DNA of 64,000 nt from Buttiauxella massiliensis. Lineage in GTDB: Bacteria; Pseudomonadota; Gammaproteobacteria; Enterobacterales; Enterobacteriaceae. The notes under the pieces are model-generated. The model worked only from the letters and a program-made list of their open reading frames with translations, ran no database searches and was not told the DNA's origin. The stretch lies in NCBI RefSeq assembly GCF_902500225.1, contig NZ_LR722653.1, forward strand, positions 253,909 through 317,908. The letters are read 5' to 3'. Below are positions 9,252 through 19,403 of the stretch, one piece after another. Made by a program: the position numbers and the translations under genes. Positions within the stretch are counted from its first letter, which is position 1; every line of letters starts with the position of its first letter.

Positions 9252-10329
9252 TGCTGCCCCCCACTACAGGTTCCAGAAAGTGGATGGCGTCTTCTGGCAG
9301 TTGGAAACAAACGCGTTCACCAATCTCCGCCTGCGGTTTTTTAATCAGTTGCAGGCGCACCGACAGGCTATTCTCATCGTTATCCCCCCAGGCTTCGGTC
9401 AGGTTGCCCATAAACGCCATTTTGCGCAGTGTCAAAAAGAAATGGTTATCACCCTTACGAGGTTGCGGCACAAAGCGCGCATCTTCTGGCCGCCAGCAAA
9501 TATAGCTGTGCTCTGCTTGCGGAGGCCTCGGGGAACGCACGTAAAATTCACCTAATTTGCAGCGCACGCAGTAATAGCCAGGTTGCTGGGCCGGGGTGAT
9601 GCGTGCGGTATCAATATTGGCAGCACCGATAAAATCGGCCACAAAACGGTTAGCCGGACGGTAATAGATCTCCTCCGGCGGCCCAATTTGCTCAATGCTT
9701 CCGGCGTTGAGTACCACAATTTTATCTGACATGGTCAGCGCTTCAGCCTGGTCGTGAGTGACGTAAATAGAAGTGAGCTGATACTGGCGTTGTAGCTCTT
9801 TGATTTCGAACCGTACACTCTCGCGCAGTTTGGCATCCAGATTGGATAGCGGTTCATCAAAAAGTACTACATCCGGTCGAGTCACCATTGCACGAGCCAG
9901 AGCCACGCGCTGCTGTTGCCCCCCAGAAAGCTGAGCAGGCATTTTCAGGTGCTGATCCTTTAAACCGACCTGATTAAGCACCTGTGTCAGCCTCCCCTGT
10001 TGCTCGTTAATCGGCAGCCCTTTTTGCTTTAAACCAAAGCAAATGTTGTGCGCCACATTCAGATGGGGAAACAGCGCATAGGACTGGAAACACATGGCAG
10101 TGTTGCGTTTCTCAGGAGGCAGATTGTTGACGTTTTTGCCGTTAATCCAAATATGACCGCTATCCGGCTGATGAAAACCACCGATCATTTTCAATAGCGT
10201 GGTTTTCCCGCAACCGCTGGGCCCGAGCAGAGTCACGAACTCCCCCTCTTGTGCCTCAAAAGTAATCTCACGGGCAGCATAAAAATCCCCAAATCGTTTG
10301 GTGATCTTCTCAAGTCGAAGCGTTGACAT
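9238..10329 (-). CDS. ABC importer ATPase, PotA/UgpC-type
   Basis: A 363-residue ATP-binding subunit, first gene of the importer operon. It has Walker A GPSGCGKTT (about residues 36-44), the Q-loop in AMCFQSYALFPHLNV, signature LSGGQQQRVALARA, Walker B VVLFDEPLSNLD and the switch His in YVTHDQAEA. Residues from about 240 on form the C-terminal TOBE-like regulatory domain of importers for sugars, polyamines, Fe3+ and glycerol-3-phosphate. Substrate specificity cannot be read from the ATPase. It is divergent from the GDPD gene across a 232-base A+T-rich region. Confidence 0.88.
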   Translation of the reverse strand: MSTLRLEKITKRFGDFYAAREITFEAQEGEFVTLLGPSGCGKTTLLKMIGGFHQPDSGHIWINGKNVNNLPPEKRNTAMCFQSYALFPHLNVAHNICFGLKQKGLPINEQQGRLTQVLNQVGLKDQHLKMPAQLSGGQQQRVALARAMVTRPDVVLFDEPLSNLDAKLRESVRFEIKELQRQYQLTSIYVTHDQAEALTMSDKIVVLNAGSIEQIGPPEEIYYRPANRFVADFIGAANIDTARITPAQQPGYYCVRCKLGEFYVRSPRPPQAEHSYICWRPEDARFVPQPRKGDNHFFLTLRKMAFMGNLTEAWGDNDENSLSVRLQLIKKPQAEIGERVCFQLPEDAIHFLEPVVGGSNEMA

Positions 10330-10360
10330 GACAGGTATGTCCTTTGATAATTCGATGGCT

Positions 10361-10386
10361 ATTAAATTTACACACTAAACATTAAT
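10361..10386. promoter_or_regulatory. Candidate operator 1 (ABC side of the divergent promoter region)
   Basis: The sequence ATTAAATTTA, five bases, then TAAACATTAAT forms an imperfect A/T-rich inverted repeat. It shares both half-sites with the perfect repeat at 10500-10526. It lies about 32 bases upstream of the ABC ATPase start. By position it is a candidate site for the ROK regulator encoded in the locus; this is inference. Confidence 0.4.
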
Positions 10387-10390
10387 TTTA

Positions 10391-10406
10391 TGTGACACGG
10401 ATCTTT
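10391..10406 (+). promoter_or_regulatory. Possible CRP site in the ABC/GDPD intergenic region
   Basis: TGTGA, six bases, then TCTTT: the left half matches the CRP consensus perfectly and the right half poorly. Catabolite control would suit the locus, but the match is weak. Confidence 0.25.
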
Positions 10407-10499
10407 AAAATTAAAAAATACATTGAAATGAAATTTAAATGTAAAAATATCAACAACTTAATTAAAAATAAGCCGCGGGCAAATTGTTTATCTTTTTAT

Positions 10500-10526
10500 A
10501 ATTAAATTTAAATAGTAAATTTAATT
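10500..10526. promoter_or_regulatory. Candidate operator 2 (GDPD side), perfect inverted repeat
   Basis: Perfect 10-base arms AATTAAATTT and AAATTTAATT are separated by 7 bases and centred about 49 bases upstream of the GDPD start. Known ROK repressors (Mlc, NagC, XylR) bind A/T-rich palindromes of about this size. Because the region is very A+T-rich, chance is a real alternative, but the related site at 10361-10386 argues for function. Confidence 0.45.
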
Positions 10527-10561
10527 GCATCATAAATTGATTGCCCAAGGAACAGATCATC

Positions 10562-11392
10562 ATGGCGTTTAACTTCCATCGCGCAGCACAAGGTGTCGTG
10601 CTGGCCAACAGTCATCGTGGCTACTCCAGCCATTACCCGGAGAACACACTCCCTGCATTTTTGGGGGCTCGGGAAGCAGGAACCCACTGCATCGAAATTG
10701 ATATTCACCTGACAGCGGATAATGAGTTTGTCGTTACGCACGATCATCGTATTGACCGGGTTTCAACAGGAACGGGGTTTGTTGAGCAGATGACGCTAGT
10801 GCAACTACGGCAATTCGATTTCGGGATTAAATACCACCCGAGCTTTGCCGGGACACCGATTCCATTGCTAAAAGAGGTGCTTCGCTGGGCGGTTAGCAAC
10901 GATGTGGGGCTGATTGTTGAAATAAAACAACGACGCCGCCACGACGAGTTTGTGCAGCATCTTGTGACGTTATTGCGTTCTATGCCGCAGGCACTGTCAC
11001 ATATCCAATTGTTGGGGTTCAATCATGTGCTGACTAACCGCGTTAAGACTGAAATTCCCGAACTGGCGTTGCAGGTGGTGACGCTTGAACGTTACAACAA
11101 CCAATTGGCAGCCGTTCAGCAATCTAACGCGAGTTGTGTCTGCTTTGAGTATGAATTTGCTCATGTAGATGATCTGCGTGCTTACAAACAAGCTGGGCTA
11201 GGGGTGCGCATGTACCTGCATGAAGTGAAAAATGGCATGACTCCCCTGGAGCAGTATCAGCACAAATTCGGGTATGATAGTCGTCCTGAGATCCTCGGCT
11301 GGTTGCGTGAAGGGCTTATCGACATGCTCAGTCACGATGATATTCCTTACCTGCAAGCTTTAATTGAAGAAGCGGGTTTGCGCTGGGCCTGA
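10562..11392 (+). CDS. Cytosolic glycerophosphodiester phosphodiesterase (UgpQ-like)
   Basis: Predicted to hydrolyse glycerophosphodiesters to glycerol-3-phosphate and an alcohol. The 276-residue protein has GDPD motifs: HRG at 18-20, PENT at 26-29, EID at 45-47 and HDH at 60-62. There is no signal peptide, so it should act in the cytosol on imported substrate, like UgpQ and unlike periplasmic GlpQ. The ATG at 10562 follows AAGGA; an in-frame TTG at 10541 is less likely. It is divergent from an ABC importer and followed 22 bases later by a ROK regulator gene, suggesting one uptake-and-hydrolysis locus. Confidence 0.85.
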   Translation: MAFNFHRAAQGVVLANSHRGYSSHYPENTLPAFLGAREAGTHCIEIDIHLTADNEFVVTHDHRIDRVSTGTGFVEQMTLVQLRQFDFGIKYHPSFAGTPIPLLKEVLRWAVSNDVGLIVEIKQRRRHDEFVQHLVTLLRSMPQALSHIQLLGFNHVLTNRVKTEIPELALQVVTLERYNNQLAAVQQSNASCVCFEYEFAHVDDLRAYKQAGLGVRMYLHEVKNGMTPLEQYQHKFGYDSRPEILGWLREGLIDMLSHDDIPYLQALIEEAGLRWA

Positions 11393-11414
11393 TAACAAAA
11401 ATGATAACCATACT

Positions 11415-12527
11415 ATGAATGTAAAACCTGACTGTCTGGAATTGCGTCCAACCCAACGTTTACTGTTGGAACTCATCCGCCGACATGCTCCCGTAACGCG
11501 TACTGAATTGGCACGATTATCTAACCTCACTGGCGGGGCTATCACGCAACAGTGTCGCGAGTTGCTGTTCAGTGGTTTGGTTATCGAAGGTGAACGCAAT
11601 ATGGGGCAACGTGGGCAACCATCGTTACCCTTAAGACTCAATCCTGGTGGTGCCTGCTCTCTCGGGTTGGCATTCAGCCCGGGTTTTATCAACTTAACGC
11701 TCGTCGATCTCAGCGGACGTAAACTGTTCAGTGTTTCTGAGCCGCATCAGGAAAATCACCCTCTCGAAACGACTCTTAAGCAGATCAAAGCACTGATCGA
11801 GCAGACGTTAAAAAAACGTCAGTTGCAGCATGCACGTATTTTGGGAGTGGGTTATGCCGTGCCTGGTTTTTTAAAAACTGACGGCAGAAAGCGCCACTGT
11901 GTGGCGTGGCTTGCAAGCTGGCGTGATACAGACCTTCAACAGGCATTTGAAAATAATCTGCCATGGCCCACCTGGGTTGAAAATAATGCTAATGCATCCG
12001 CGATTGGTGAGTTGTATTCCGGCATGTGGAATGACTACCACGACCTAACATTTATCGATCTTGGCTATGGCATCGGTGCTGGAATTATTGCTGATGGCAA
12101 ACTGCTACGTGGCGGTTTTTTAAACGCTGGTGAAGTCGGAATGGCATTCCCGGCGGAAAAACCACGCCCGTCACTCAAAGATTTACTCGCAACACTTGAA
12201 CGGGAAGGCTTCAGCGAGGCGCAACTGCCTGAACTGCTCGCCACACAACACTCGGCAATGGAAGCATGGTTTACTCGTTGCGCTGAACAGGTAGAACAGA
12301 CCATCATGGGTTGTCTGCAATGGCTGGATCCGCAGTTGATAATCCTAGGGGGTGCAATGCCCAAAGCGATAACGCAACGCTTGGTCAATACAGTGACGCA
12401 AAGATTAGAATTGCGGCTTGATCCAGAAAGGCCAAAAGTCCGTCTGGTGAGTTCGCCTATTGGGGTAGAGAGCGCATCATGGGGAGCGGCAATGATCCCG
12501 TTATATCAGGTCATTAATCAGCGTTAG
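11415..12527 (+). CDS. ROK-family transcriptional regulator
   Basis: A 370-residue NagC/Mlc/XylR-type protein. An N-terminal winged helix (about 10-65, with VTRTELARLSNLTGGAITQQCRELL) precedes a ROK sugar-binding domain with WVENNANASAIGE and IDLGYGIGAGIIADGKLLRGG. After NAGEVG the histidine and cysteine-rich zinc motif of NagC, Mlc and ROK kinases is missing (the sequence continues MAFPAEKP). The start at 11415 has a poor ribosome site, so it probably depends on coupling to the GDPD gene upstream. It likely represses the divergent promoters between the ABC and GDPD genes; the inducer is unknown. Confidence 0.82.
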   Translation: MNVKPDCLELRPTQRLLLELIRRHAPVTRTELARLSNLTGGAITQQCRELLFSGLVIEGERNMGQRGQPSLPLRLNPGGACSLGLAFSPGFINLTLVDLSGRKLFSVSEPHQENHPLETTLKQIKALIEQTLKKRQLQHARILGVGYAVPGFLKTDGRKRHCVAWLASWRDTDLQQAFENNLPWPTWVENNANASAIGELYSGMWNDYHDLTFIDLGYGIGAGIIADGKLLRGGFLNAGEVGMAFPAEKPRPSLKDLLATLEREGFSEAQLPELLATQHSAMEAWFTRCAEQVEQTIMGCLQWLDPQLIILGGAMPKAITQRLVNTVTQRLELRLDPERPKVRLVSSPIGVESASWGAAMIPLYQVINQR

Positions 12528-12606
12528 AGTGTTATTAATTTCTCTGGTTTTGATATAAGCACAGGTAACAAGCAAGTTACGAGTAGAGCCACACCCAAAA
12601 CCCGTG

Positions 12607-12612
12607 TAGAAT
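12607..12612 (+). promoter_or_regulatory. Candidate -10 box of rimO
   Basis: TAGAAT sits 30 bases before the rimO start. No good -35 box is seen at 17 bases, so this is tentative. Confidence 0.3.
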
Positions 12613-12641
12613 CGCCCGGTTTTTCTTTTATTGATTACTTT

Positions 12642-13970
12642 GTGAGCGTGACCTGTATGCAACAACCCCGTATTGGCTTTGTCTCCCTCGGCTGCCCAAA
12701 AAACCTCGTCGATTCTGAACGAATTCTGACTGAGCTGCGCACCGAAGGTTACGATGTAGTGCCTAGCTATGATGATGCCGATATGGTTATCGTTAACACC
12801 TGTGGCTTTATCGACAGTGCCGTACAAGAGTCGCTCGAAGCGATCGGAGAAGCGCTGAACGAAAATGGCAAAGTGATTGTGACCGGCTGTTTAGGGGCCA
12901 AAGAAGATCAAATCCGCGAAGTGCACCCTAAAGTTCTGGAAATCACCGGCCCACATAGCTACGAACAAGTTTTGCAGCACGTTCACCACTATGTGCCAAA
13001 ACCAAAACACAACCCGTTCTTGAGCCTGGTGCCGGAACAAGGCGTGAAACTGACCCCGCGTCACTACGCTTACCTGAAAATTTCCGAAGGCTGTAACCAC
13101 CGTTGTACCTTCTGCATCATCCCTTCAATGCGTGGCGATCTGGACAGCCGTCCGATTGGCGATGTGTTGTCTGAAGCGAAACGTCTGGTTGATGCGGGCG
13201 TGAAAGAGTTGCTGGTTATCTCGCAAGATACCTCAGCTTACGGCGTGGACGTTAAGCACCGCACCGGTTTCTACAACGGTGAGCCGGTGAAAACCAGCAT
13301 GGTTAGCCTGTGTGAACAACTGGCAAAACTCGGCGTCTGGACGCGTCTTCACTACGTTTATCCATATCCGCACGTTGATGATGTGATTCCTTTAATGGCG
13401 GAAGGCAAAATCCTGCCGTATCTGGATATCCCTCTGCAGCACGCCAGCCCGCGTATTCTGAAGCTGATGAAGCGCCCTGGTAGTGTTGATCGCCAGTTGC
13501 AGCGCATTAAGCAATGGCGCGAGATCTGCCCGGATCTGACTCTGCGTTCTACCTTCATCGTTGGCTTCCCTGGCGAAACCGAAGAAGATTTCCAGATGCT
13601 GCTCGACTTCCTGAAAGAAGCGCGTCTGGATCGCGTCGGTTGCTTTAAGTTCAGCCCGGTTGAAGGTGCTACCGCCAACGAACTGGCCGATCCTGTGCCA
13701 GAAGAAGTAAAAGAAGAGCGCTGGAACCGCTTCATGCAGCTGCAACAGCAGATTTCTGCTGAACGTCTGCAAGAAAAAGTGGGCCGTGAGATTCTGGTGA
13801 TCGTTGATGAAGTTGACGAAGAAGGCGCGATTGGCCGCAGCATGGCTGACGCTCCAGAAATCGACGGCGCGGTTTATCTGAATGGCGAAACCAAACTGAA
13901 ACCAGGTGATGTCGTGCGCGTGAAAGTCGAAAACGCGGACGAATATGATCTGTGGGGTTCAGTGGTTTAA
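12642..13970 (+). CDS. rimO: RimO, ribosomal protein S12 methylthiotransferase
   Basis: Radical-SAM enzyme that adds a methylthio group to an aspartate of ribosomal protein S12. The 442-residue protein has the N-terminal MTTase [4Fe-4S] domain ([21 protein letters not shown]), the radical-SAM CxxxCxxC (Cys151, 155, 158 in CNHRCTFC) and a C-terminal TRAM domain. It is nearly identical to the E. coli protein. The start is taken as GTG at 12642 because its N-terminus lines up with E. coli RimO; the ATG at 12657 is the alternative. yliE and yliF, which lie between gsiD and rimO in K-12, are absent here. Confidence 0.95.
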   Translation: MSVTCMQQPRIGFVSLGCPKNLVDSERILTELRTEGYDVVPSYDDADMVIVNTCGFIDSAVQESLEAIGEALNENGKVIVTGCLGAKEDQIREVHPKVLEITGPHSYEQVLQHVHHYVPKPKHNPFLSLVPEQGVKLTPRHYAYLKISEGCNHRCTFCIIPSMRGDLDSRPIGDVLSEAKRLVDAGVKELLVISQDTSAYGVDVKHRTGFYNGEPVKTSMVSLCEQLAKLGVWTRLHYVYPYPHVDDVIPLMAEGKILPYLDIPLQHASPRILKLMKRPGSVDRQLQRIKQWREICPDLTLRSTFIVGFPGETEEDFQMLLDFLKEARLDRVGCFKFSPVEGATANELADPVPEEVKEERWNRFMQLQQQISAERLQEKVGREILVIVDEVDEEGAIGRSMADAPEIDGAVYLNGETKLKPGDVVRVKVENADEYDLWGSVV

Positions 13971-13979
13971 TTTCTGAAT

Positions 13980-14010
13980 GTCGGATGGCGCTACGCTTAT
14001 CCGACCTACG
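13980..14010. repeat. REP-like (PU) palindromic element
   Basis: TCGGATGGCGCTACGCTTATCCGA-type hairpin followed by CCTACG, the classical REP pattern, between convergent rimO and gsiD. Related hairpins are at 15928 and 20408. Confidence 0.65.
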
Positions 14011-14022
14011 AAAAGACGTTGT

Positions 14023-14058
14023 AAGGTGGATTAGCGCAAGGGACATCCACCTTTTTTT
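14023..14058 (+). terminator. rimO terminator
   Basis: Arms AAGGTGGAT and ATCCACCTT close a 13-base loop, followed by a T-run. It lies downstream of rimO and just before the gsiD stop on the other strand. Confidence 0.65.
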
Positions 14059-14067
14059 ATCCTCTGA

Positions 14068-14979
14068 TTACCCTTTTATCTTCGGGTCAAGGGCATCGCG
14101 CAGCCCATCCCCCAGCAAATTAAACGCCAGCACCGTCAGGAAAATCGCCAGACTCGGGAAGAGTGCGACATGTGGCGCGATCACCATATCCGCTCGCGCT
14201 TCGTTAAGCATCGCGCCCCACTCCGGCGTTGGCGGCTGTGCACCTAAACCCAAAAACGACAAACTCGCCGCAGAAATTATCGACGTGCCAATGCGCATGG
14301 TGAAATAGACCACAATCGACGAAACCGTCCCCGGCAGAATATGGCGAAAGATGATGGTCGCGTCCGAGGCACCGATACTGCGTGCCGATTCGATAAAGGT
14401 TTGATGTTTTAGTACCAGCGTGTTGCCACGCACCAGGCGGGCGAAGGCCGGAATACTGAAAATCGCCACCGCGATAATCACGTTCGACATTCCGCTGCCC
14501 ATCACCGCGACGACGGCAATCGCCAGCAAAATCCCCGGAAAGGCAAACAGCACATCGCAAATGCGCATAATCACCCTGTCCCACCAGCCTTCGTAATAAC
14601 CGGCCAGCAAACCGAAGAACGTGCCAATCAACGCGCCGATTAATACAGAAAATACACCCGCTGCCAGCGAAATTTGTGCGCCAACCAGCACGCGGCTGAA
14701 GATATCGCGCCCGAGGGAATCCACGCCAAACCAGTGCAGCATCGACGGGCCATCGTTGAGCCGGTCGTAATCAAAATAGTTTTCCGCATCGAATGGGGAA
14801 ATCCACGGCGCAATCAGAGCGATAACAATCAAAAACAGTACGAACATCCCAGCAAACATTGCCACAGGTTGCTTACGCAAGCGGCGCAGAAATTCGTGCC
14901 ACGGCGTGCGCACCTGCTGTGGCCGAACTATCGGCATCGCGTTCAGTACCGCCTGGCGGCGCCAGTTAAAGAGTCGCAT
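14068..14979 (-). CDS. gsiD: GsiD, glutathione ABC importer permease
   Basis: Inner-membrane permease of the glutathione importer GsiABCD. The 303-residue length equals E. coli GsiD and the sequence matches throughout. It has about six membrane segments and the DppC-type coupling loop [20 protein letters not shown]. It is the last gene of the operon iaaA-gsiA-gsiB-gsiC-gsiD, with 2 bases between gsiC and gsiD. Confidence 0.95.
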   Translation of the reverse strand: MRLFNWRRQAVLNAMPIVRPQQVRTPWHEFLRRLRKQPVAMFAGMFVLFLIVIALIAPWISPFDAENYFDYDRLNDGPSMLHWFGVDSLGRDIFSRVLVGAQISLAAGVFSVLIGALIGTFFGLLAGYYEGWWDRVIMRICDVLFAFPGILLAIAVVAVMGSGMSNVIIAVAIFSIPAFARLVRGNTLVLKHQTFIESARSIGASDATIIFRHILPGTVSSIVVYFTMRIGTSIISAASLSFLGLGAQPPTPEWGAMLNEARADMVIAPHVALFPSLAIFLTVLAFNLLGDGLRDALDPKIKG

Positions 14980-14981
14980 CC

Positions 14982-15902
14982 TTACTTGTACCTGATAGCT
15001 GGGTTAATGGCGGCGTACAGCAAATCCACCACTAAGTTGATGACAATAAATTCCAGCGAAAACAGCAACACTTCCGCCTGAATCACCGGGTAGTCGCGCA
15101 TTTCGACTGAATCCACCAGCAAGCGCCCAAGCCCCGGCCAGTTAAAGACTTTTTCGACCACGATTGAGCCGCCGAGCAAGAAACCAAACTGGAGCCCCAT
15201 CATGGTGACAACGGGAATCATGGCGTTGCGCAGGCCGTGTTTGATCACAATCAGCGTTTCGCTCACGCCCTTGGCGCGGGCGGTGCGCATGTAATCTTCT
15301 TGCAAAACATCGACGAACGAAGCGCGGGTAAAACGTGCCATCACCGCCGCGACTGCCGCGCCGAGAGTAATCGATGGTAAAACGTAGTGCTGCCAGGAAT
15401 CCGCGCCAACGGTCGGCAACCAGCCCAGCTCAACGGAGAAAACCTGCATTAGCAACATACCAAGGGCGAATGCCGGGAAAGAGATACCGGATACGGCAAT
15501 GGTCATGCTTAGCCGGTCTGGCCAGCGGTTGCGCCAGACGGCAGCAACAATGCCAGTGAACAGGCCGAAAATCACTGCCCAAACCATGCTTGTGATAGTC
15601 AGCCAGAAAGTCGGCATAAAGCGGCTGGCGATCTCTTCGGAAACCGGGCGTCGCGAAACCATTGATGTGCCGAAATCGCCCTGCAAAATATTGCCGATGT
15701 AATGCAAAAACTGCTGCCACAGCGGCAAATCCAGCCCTAACTGTTTACGCACCATCTCGATAACTGTGGCGTCTGCTTCCGGCCCGGCAATCAAGCGAGC
15801 CGGGTCACCAGGCAACATATGGACGAACAAAAACACCAGCACCGCGACAATCAACAGTGTAGGGATAAGACCCAGCAGACGTTTGAGGAAGTAGTTAAAC
15901 AA
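14982..15902 (-). CDS. gsiC: GsiC, glutathione ABC importer permease
   Basis: DppB-type inner-membrane permease partner of GsiD, 306 residues as in E. coli. The N-terminal RLLGLIPTL helix, the [15 protein letters not shown] periplasmic segment and the coupling loop [24 protein letters not shown] are intact. A REP-like hairpin lies between it and gsiB. Confidence 0.95.
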   Translation of the reverse strand: MFNYFLKRLLGLIPTLLIVAVLVFLFVHMLPGDPARLIAGPEADATVIEMVRKQLGLDLPLWQQFLHYIGNILQGDFGTSMVSRRPVSEEIASRFMPTFWLTITSMVWAVIFGLFTGIVAAVWRNRWPDRLSMTIAVSGISFPAFALGMLLMQVFSVELGWLPTVGADSWQHYVLPSITLGAAVAAVMARFTRASFVDVLQEDYMRTARAKGVSETLIVIKHGLRNAMIPVVTMMGLQFGFLLGGSIVVEKVFNWPGLGRLLVDSVEMRDYPVIQAEVLLFSLEFIVINLVVDLLYAAINPAIRYK

Positions 15903-15927
15903 TGGCGCTCCATCGGGTTAAGTATTG

Positions 15928-15956
15928 CGGTGGATGTCGCTTACGCTAATCCACCG
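15928..15956. repeat. REP-like hairpin between gsiB and gsiC
   Basis: Arms CGGTGGAT and ATCCACCG lie in the 74-base gsiB-gsiC gap. A hairpin here can protect the 3' end of gsiB mRNA and raise binding-protein output over permeases, a common pattern in ABC importer operons. Confidence 0.55.
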
Positions 15957-15976
15957 TACAACAGCACAGTCCGTTG

Positions 15977-17515
15977 TTATTTCAAATCCGCATCATCAAA
16001 ACTAAATCCGGTATCCGGCATCACATAAAAACCGCTAAGGTTTTTGCTGTGTGCAGAAACCAGTTTTTCAACCACCAGTGGCACCCACGGAGACTCTTTC
16101 CAGATAGTGTCCTGCGCGTCTTTATACAGCTTCGCTTTATCATCACGATTGGTGGTTTTCAGCGCCTCAGTCAAATCTTTATCAACCTTCGGGTTGCTGT
16201 AGAAAGCCGTGTTAAACAGTGTTGGCGGCCAGTTTGATGAGGCAAACAATGGCGACAGTGCCCAGTCTGCTTCGCCGGTCGAGGCCGACCAGCCGGTGTA
16301 GAACATTCTCACACCGCTCTCTTTCTGCCCTTTGCCTTCTACTTCAGCGGCACGCTGCCCGGCATCCATCGCCGTGACTTTCACTTTAATGCCGACCTGC
16401 GCCAGTTGCTGCTGGGTGAACTGCAATACTTTCTGGGCGGTGCTGTGGTTGTGCGATGACCACAACGTGGTTTCGAAACCGTTCGGATAACCCGCGTCTT
16501 TCAGCAGTTCGCGTGCTTTTGCCGGATCATACGGCCACGGTTTGTATTTTTGCGCGAAGTCGATTGATGGCGGCACAACGCCTTCGGCTGGGGTCGCATA
16601 TCCGGCAAACGCCACTTTCACTAGCGCCTGACGATTAATCGCGTAATTAATCGCTTCACGTACTTTCGGGTTATCAAACGGCTTTTGCGTCACGTTCATG
16701 CTGAGATAGCGCTGCATGATGGATGGCGATGCCACCAGTTCCAGCTTGTCGTTTTTCTCAAGCACTCCTGCCTGCTCGTAAGGGATTGGGAAGGCAAACT
16801 GCGCCTCGCCGGTTTGCAGCATGGCCGCGCGGGTATTGTTATCAACTACCGGGCGCCAGGTGATGGTGTCGAGTTTAGGCAGGCCCTGTTTCCAGTAACC
16901 GTCGAATTTCTTCACCTTCACAAAATCGGTCTGGTTCCAGGTATCCAACTGATACGGGCCGGTGCCCACCGGGTGGAAGCCAATCTCTTTGCCGTATTTT
17001 TTCAATGCAGCCGGTGAAATCATCGCCGTTGCCGGGTGGGCCAGAATATTAATAAACGCCGAGAACGGCTGTTTGAGGGTGATTTTTACCGTGTTTGCGT
17101 CAACCGCTTCGGTGCTTGCAATCGCTTTATACAGGTTATAGCGCTTGAGATGGTTTTCCGGATTGCTGGCGCGATCAAGGTTCACTTTCACCGCGTCGGC
17201 GTTGAAGTCGGTGCCATCCTGGAATTTAACGCCCGGATGCAGTTTGATGGTGTAAACCAGCCCATCGTCTGAAATGGTGTAGCTTTCCGCCAGCACATTT
17301 TGCAGTTTCATCTCTTTATCAAGGCCGAACAGCCCCTGATAAAACGACTTTGCTACCGCCTGTGAAAGCGTGTCATTGGCATCATACGGGTCAAGCGTGG
17401 TGAAGTTGGATGCAACAGCGACGACAACATCCTTTACAGCAAATGCCGGTGTGGCGATGACGCTGGTCGCAAGAACCGCTGCCAGCAGCCATTTTTTATT
17501 CTCAAATATGGTCAT
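15977..17515 (-). CDS. gsiB: GsiB, periplasmic glutathione-binding protein
   Basis: Family 5 solute-binding protein that captures glutathione for GsiACD. The signal peptide (1-26, ending TPAFA) precedes a mature protein that matches E. coli GsiB; total length 512 equals it. Family motifs include [16 protein letters not shown] and the SBP_bac_5 core. The ATG at 17515 is chosen by AGGGGA in front and by the signal peptide; an upstream extension to 17590 would overlap gsiA. Confidence 0.95.
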   Translation of the reverse strand: MTIFENKKWLLAAVLATSVIATPAFAVKDVVVAVASNFTTLDPYDANDTLSQAVAKSFYQGLFGLDKEMKLQNVLAESYTISDDGLVYTIKLHPGVKFQDGTDFNADAVKVNLDRASNPENHLKRYNLYKAIASTEAVDANTVKITLKQPFSAFINILAHPATAMISPAALKKYGKEIGFHPVGTGPYQLDTWNQTDFVKVKKFDGYWKQGLPKLDTITWRPVVDNNTRAAMLQTGEAQFAFPIPYEQAGVLEKNDKLELVASPSIMQRYLSMNVTQKPFDNPKVREAINYAINRQALVKVAFAGYATPAEGVVPPSIDFAQKYKPWPYDPAKARELLKDAGYPNGFETTLWSSHNHSTAQKVLQFTQQQLAQVGIKVKVTAMDAGQRAAEVEGKGQKESGVRMFYTGWSASTGEADWALSPLFASSNWPPTLFNTAFYSNPKVDKDLTEALKTTNRDDKAKLYKDAQDTIWKESPWVPLVVEKLVSAHSKNLSGFYVMPDTGFSFDDADLK

Positions 17516-17552
17516 TGTGTTCCCCTGTTTATCCTTGGCCGGAATATTATTT

Positions 17553-19403
17553 TTACTGGGGCCGGGCGACAAAATGCCCCGGTCCCACATTTACAAGCGT
17601 TGCAACCTTCGGTTCACTCCCCAGTTTGTGCGTGCTACTGGGGATGTCATCAGAAAGCAAAACCGGTTTTGGACGACGATGTGCGGGATCTGCAACCGGA
17701 ACCGCCGCCATTAATTTTCGGGTATACGTGTGTTGCGGGTTTTCAAACACCGCGCGTCGCGGGCCTATTTCAACAATTTGCCCGAGATACATCACCGCAA
17801 CGCGATGGCAAATACGCTCCACCACCGCCATATCATGAGAAATAAACAAAAAGGCAATGCCAAATTCGCGCTGTAGGTCGAGTAATAAGTTGATGATTTG
17901 CGCGCGAATCGAAACATCCAGCGCCGAGACAGACTCATCGGCAATCACCACCTTGGGATTAAGTGCCAGCGCTCGTGCAATGCAAATACGCTGGCGTTGC
18001 CCGCCAGAAAATTCGTGCGGATAACGCCAGGCGTGTTCCGGCAGCAAACCAACACGCTCCAACAACCAGGCTACACGTTGCTGAGCCTGCTCTTTGGGCA
18101 TTACGTTATGTACCAGTAATGGTTCCATAATCGAATAACCCACCGTCAGGCGTGGGTCAAGCGAGGCATACGGGTCCTGGAAGATAAACTGGATGTCTTT
18201 GCGCACATGCTGCATGTCCGCATTTGAGAGCGTGTCGATGCGCTGCCCGTTAAAGTGAATGCTGCCACCCTGGGTTTCTACCAGCCTCAATAATGCCCGC
18301 CCGGTGGTGGATTTGCCGCTACCCGACTCACCCACCAGTCCTAACGTTTCGCCCGGCCATAAATCAAAACTCACTTTTTCCACCGCATGAACACGGCTGG
18401 TGACGCGGTTAAAAATGCCGCTGCGAATATCGAAACGTGTCACTAAATCGCTGACTTGCAAAATGGGAACGGAACCGGGGGCGACGGTGTCTTGCTCAGT
18501 TTCCGGTTCTTGCTGCTCAGGATTCTCTGGATTGATCAGTGGGAACTTACAGGGCAAATCGCGCCCATTCATCGCACCAAGGCGTGGCACCGCAGCCAGT
18601 AATGTTTTGGTGTAAGGATGCTTCGGTGCATTAAAAATCTGCTCCACAGTCCCCGTTTCAACCGCCTTACCGCGATACATCACCAACACGCGGTCCGCAA
18701 TATCCGCCACCACGCCCATATCGTGAGTGATAAAAATCACCCCCATTTGCATTTCATCTTGCAGGACGCGAATAAGCTGGAGGATTTGCGCCTGGATGGT
18801 GACGTCCAGTGCCGTCGTCGGTTCATCGGCAATCAGCACCGCCGGGCGGCATGAGAGTGCCATGGCAATCATCACACGCTGGCGCATGCCTCCTGAAAGC
18901 TGATGTGGGTAGCGCCCTAAAATAGCTTTCGCCTCTGGGATACGTACCCGTTCGAGCATACGGCGCGCTTCCTCAATCGCCGCGTGTTTATCGAGCCCTT
19001 GATGCAAACGAATAGACTCGGCGATTTGCTCGCCAACCGGAAACACCGGGTTTAGCGATGTCATCGGCTCCTGAAAAATCATCGCAATATCTGCACCACG
19101 CACATGGCGCATTTGCGATGAGCTTAACTCTGCTGGTTCTATCACCTGGCCATTTCGGCGACGCAGCAGGACTTTTTCGCTTTCGACAATGCTTGCTGAC
19201 TTGTCGAGCAGGCGCATTAACGCCAACGCAGTGACTGATTTCCCTGAGCCAGACTCCCCGACGATCGCCAGTGTTTCCCCGCGCTTTAGCGTAAATGACA
19301 GGTCTGACACCGCCTGGGTATCGACTTTTTCCTGGCGAAAGCTAACGTTGAGTGCACTGACAGATAGCACTTCATCTTCGGGCAGTTCATGACTATGGGG
19401 CAT
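17553..19403 (-). CDS. gsiA: GsiA, glutathione importer ATPase (double ABC)
   Basis: A 616-residue protein with two complete ABC domains in one chain. Walker A GESGSGKS appears twice, signatures LSGGMRQR and FSGGQRQR, and Walker [13 protein letters not shown] and [12 protein letters not shown]. It powers glutathione import by GsiBCD. The ATG at 19403 shares one base with the iaaA TGA (TGATG), so translation is coupled. An adjacent in-frame TTG at 19406 is not preferred. Confidence 0.95.
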   Translation of the reverse strand: MPHSHELPEDEVLSVSALNVSFRQEKVDTQAVSDLSFTLKRGETLAIVGESGSGKSVTALALMRLLDKSASIVESEKVLLRRRNGQVIEPAELSSSQMRHVRGADIAMIFQEPMTSLNPVFPVGEQIAESIRLHQGLDKHAAIEEARRMLERVRIPEAKAILGRYPHQLSGGMRQRVMIAMALSCRPAVLIADEPTTALDVTIQAQILQLIRVLQDEMQMGVIFITHDMGVVADIADRVLVMYRGKAVETGTVEQIFNAPKHPYTKTLLAAVPRLGAMNGRDLPCKFPLINPENPEQQEPETEQDTVAPGSVPILQVSDLVTRFDIRSGIFNRVTSRVHAVEKVSFDLWPGETLGLVGESGSGKSTTGRALLRLVETQGGSIHFNGQRIDTLSNADMQHVRKDIQFIFQDPYASLDPRLTVGYSIMEPLLVHNVMPKEQAQQRVAWLLERVGLLPEHAWRYPHEFSGGQRQRICIARALALNPKVVIADESVSALDVSIRAQIINLLLDLQREFGIAFLFISHDMAVVERICHRVAVMYLGQIVEIGPRRAVFENPQHTYTRKLMAAVPVADPAHRRPKPVLLSDDIPSSTHKLGSEPKVATLVNVGPGHFVARPQ

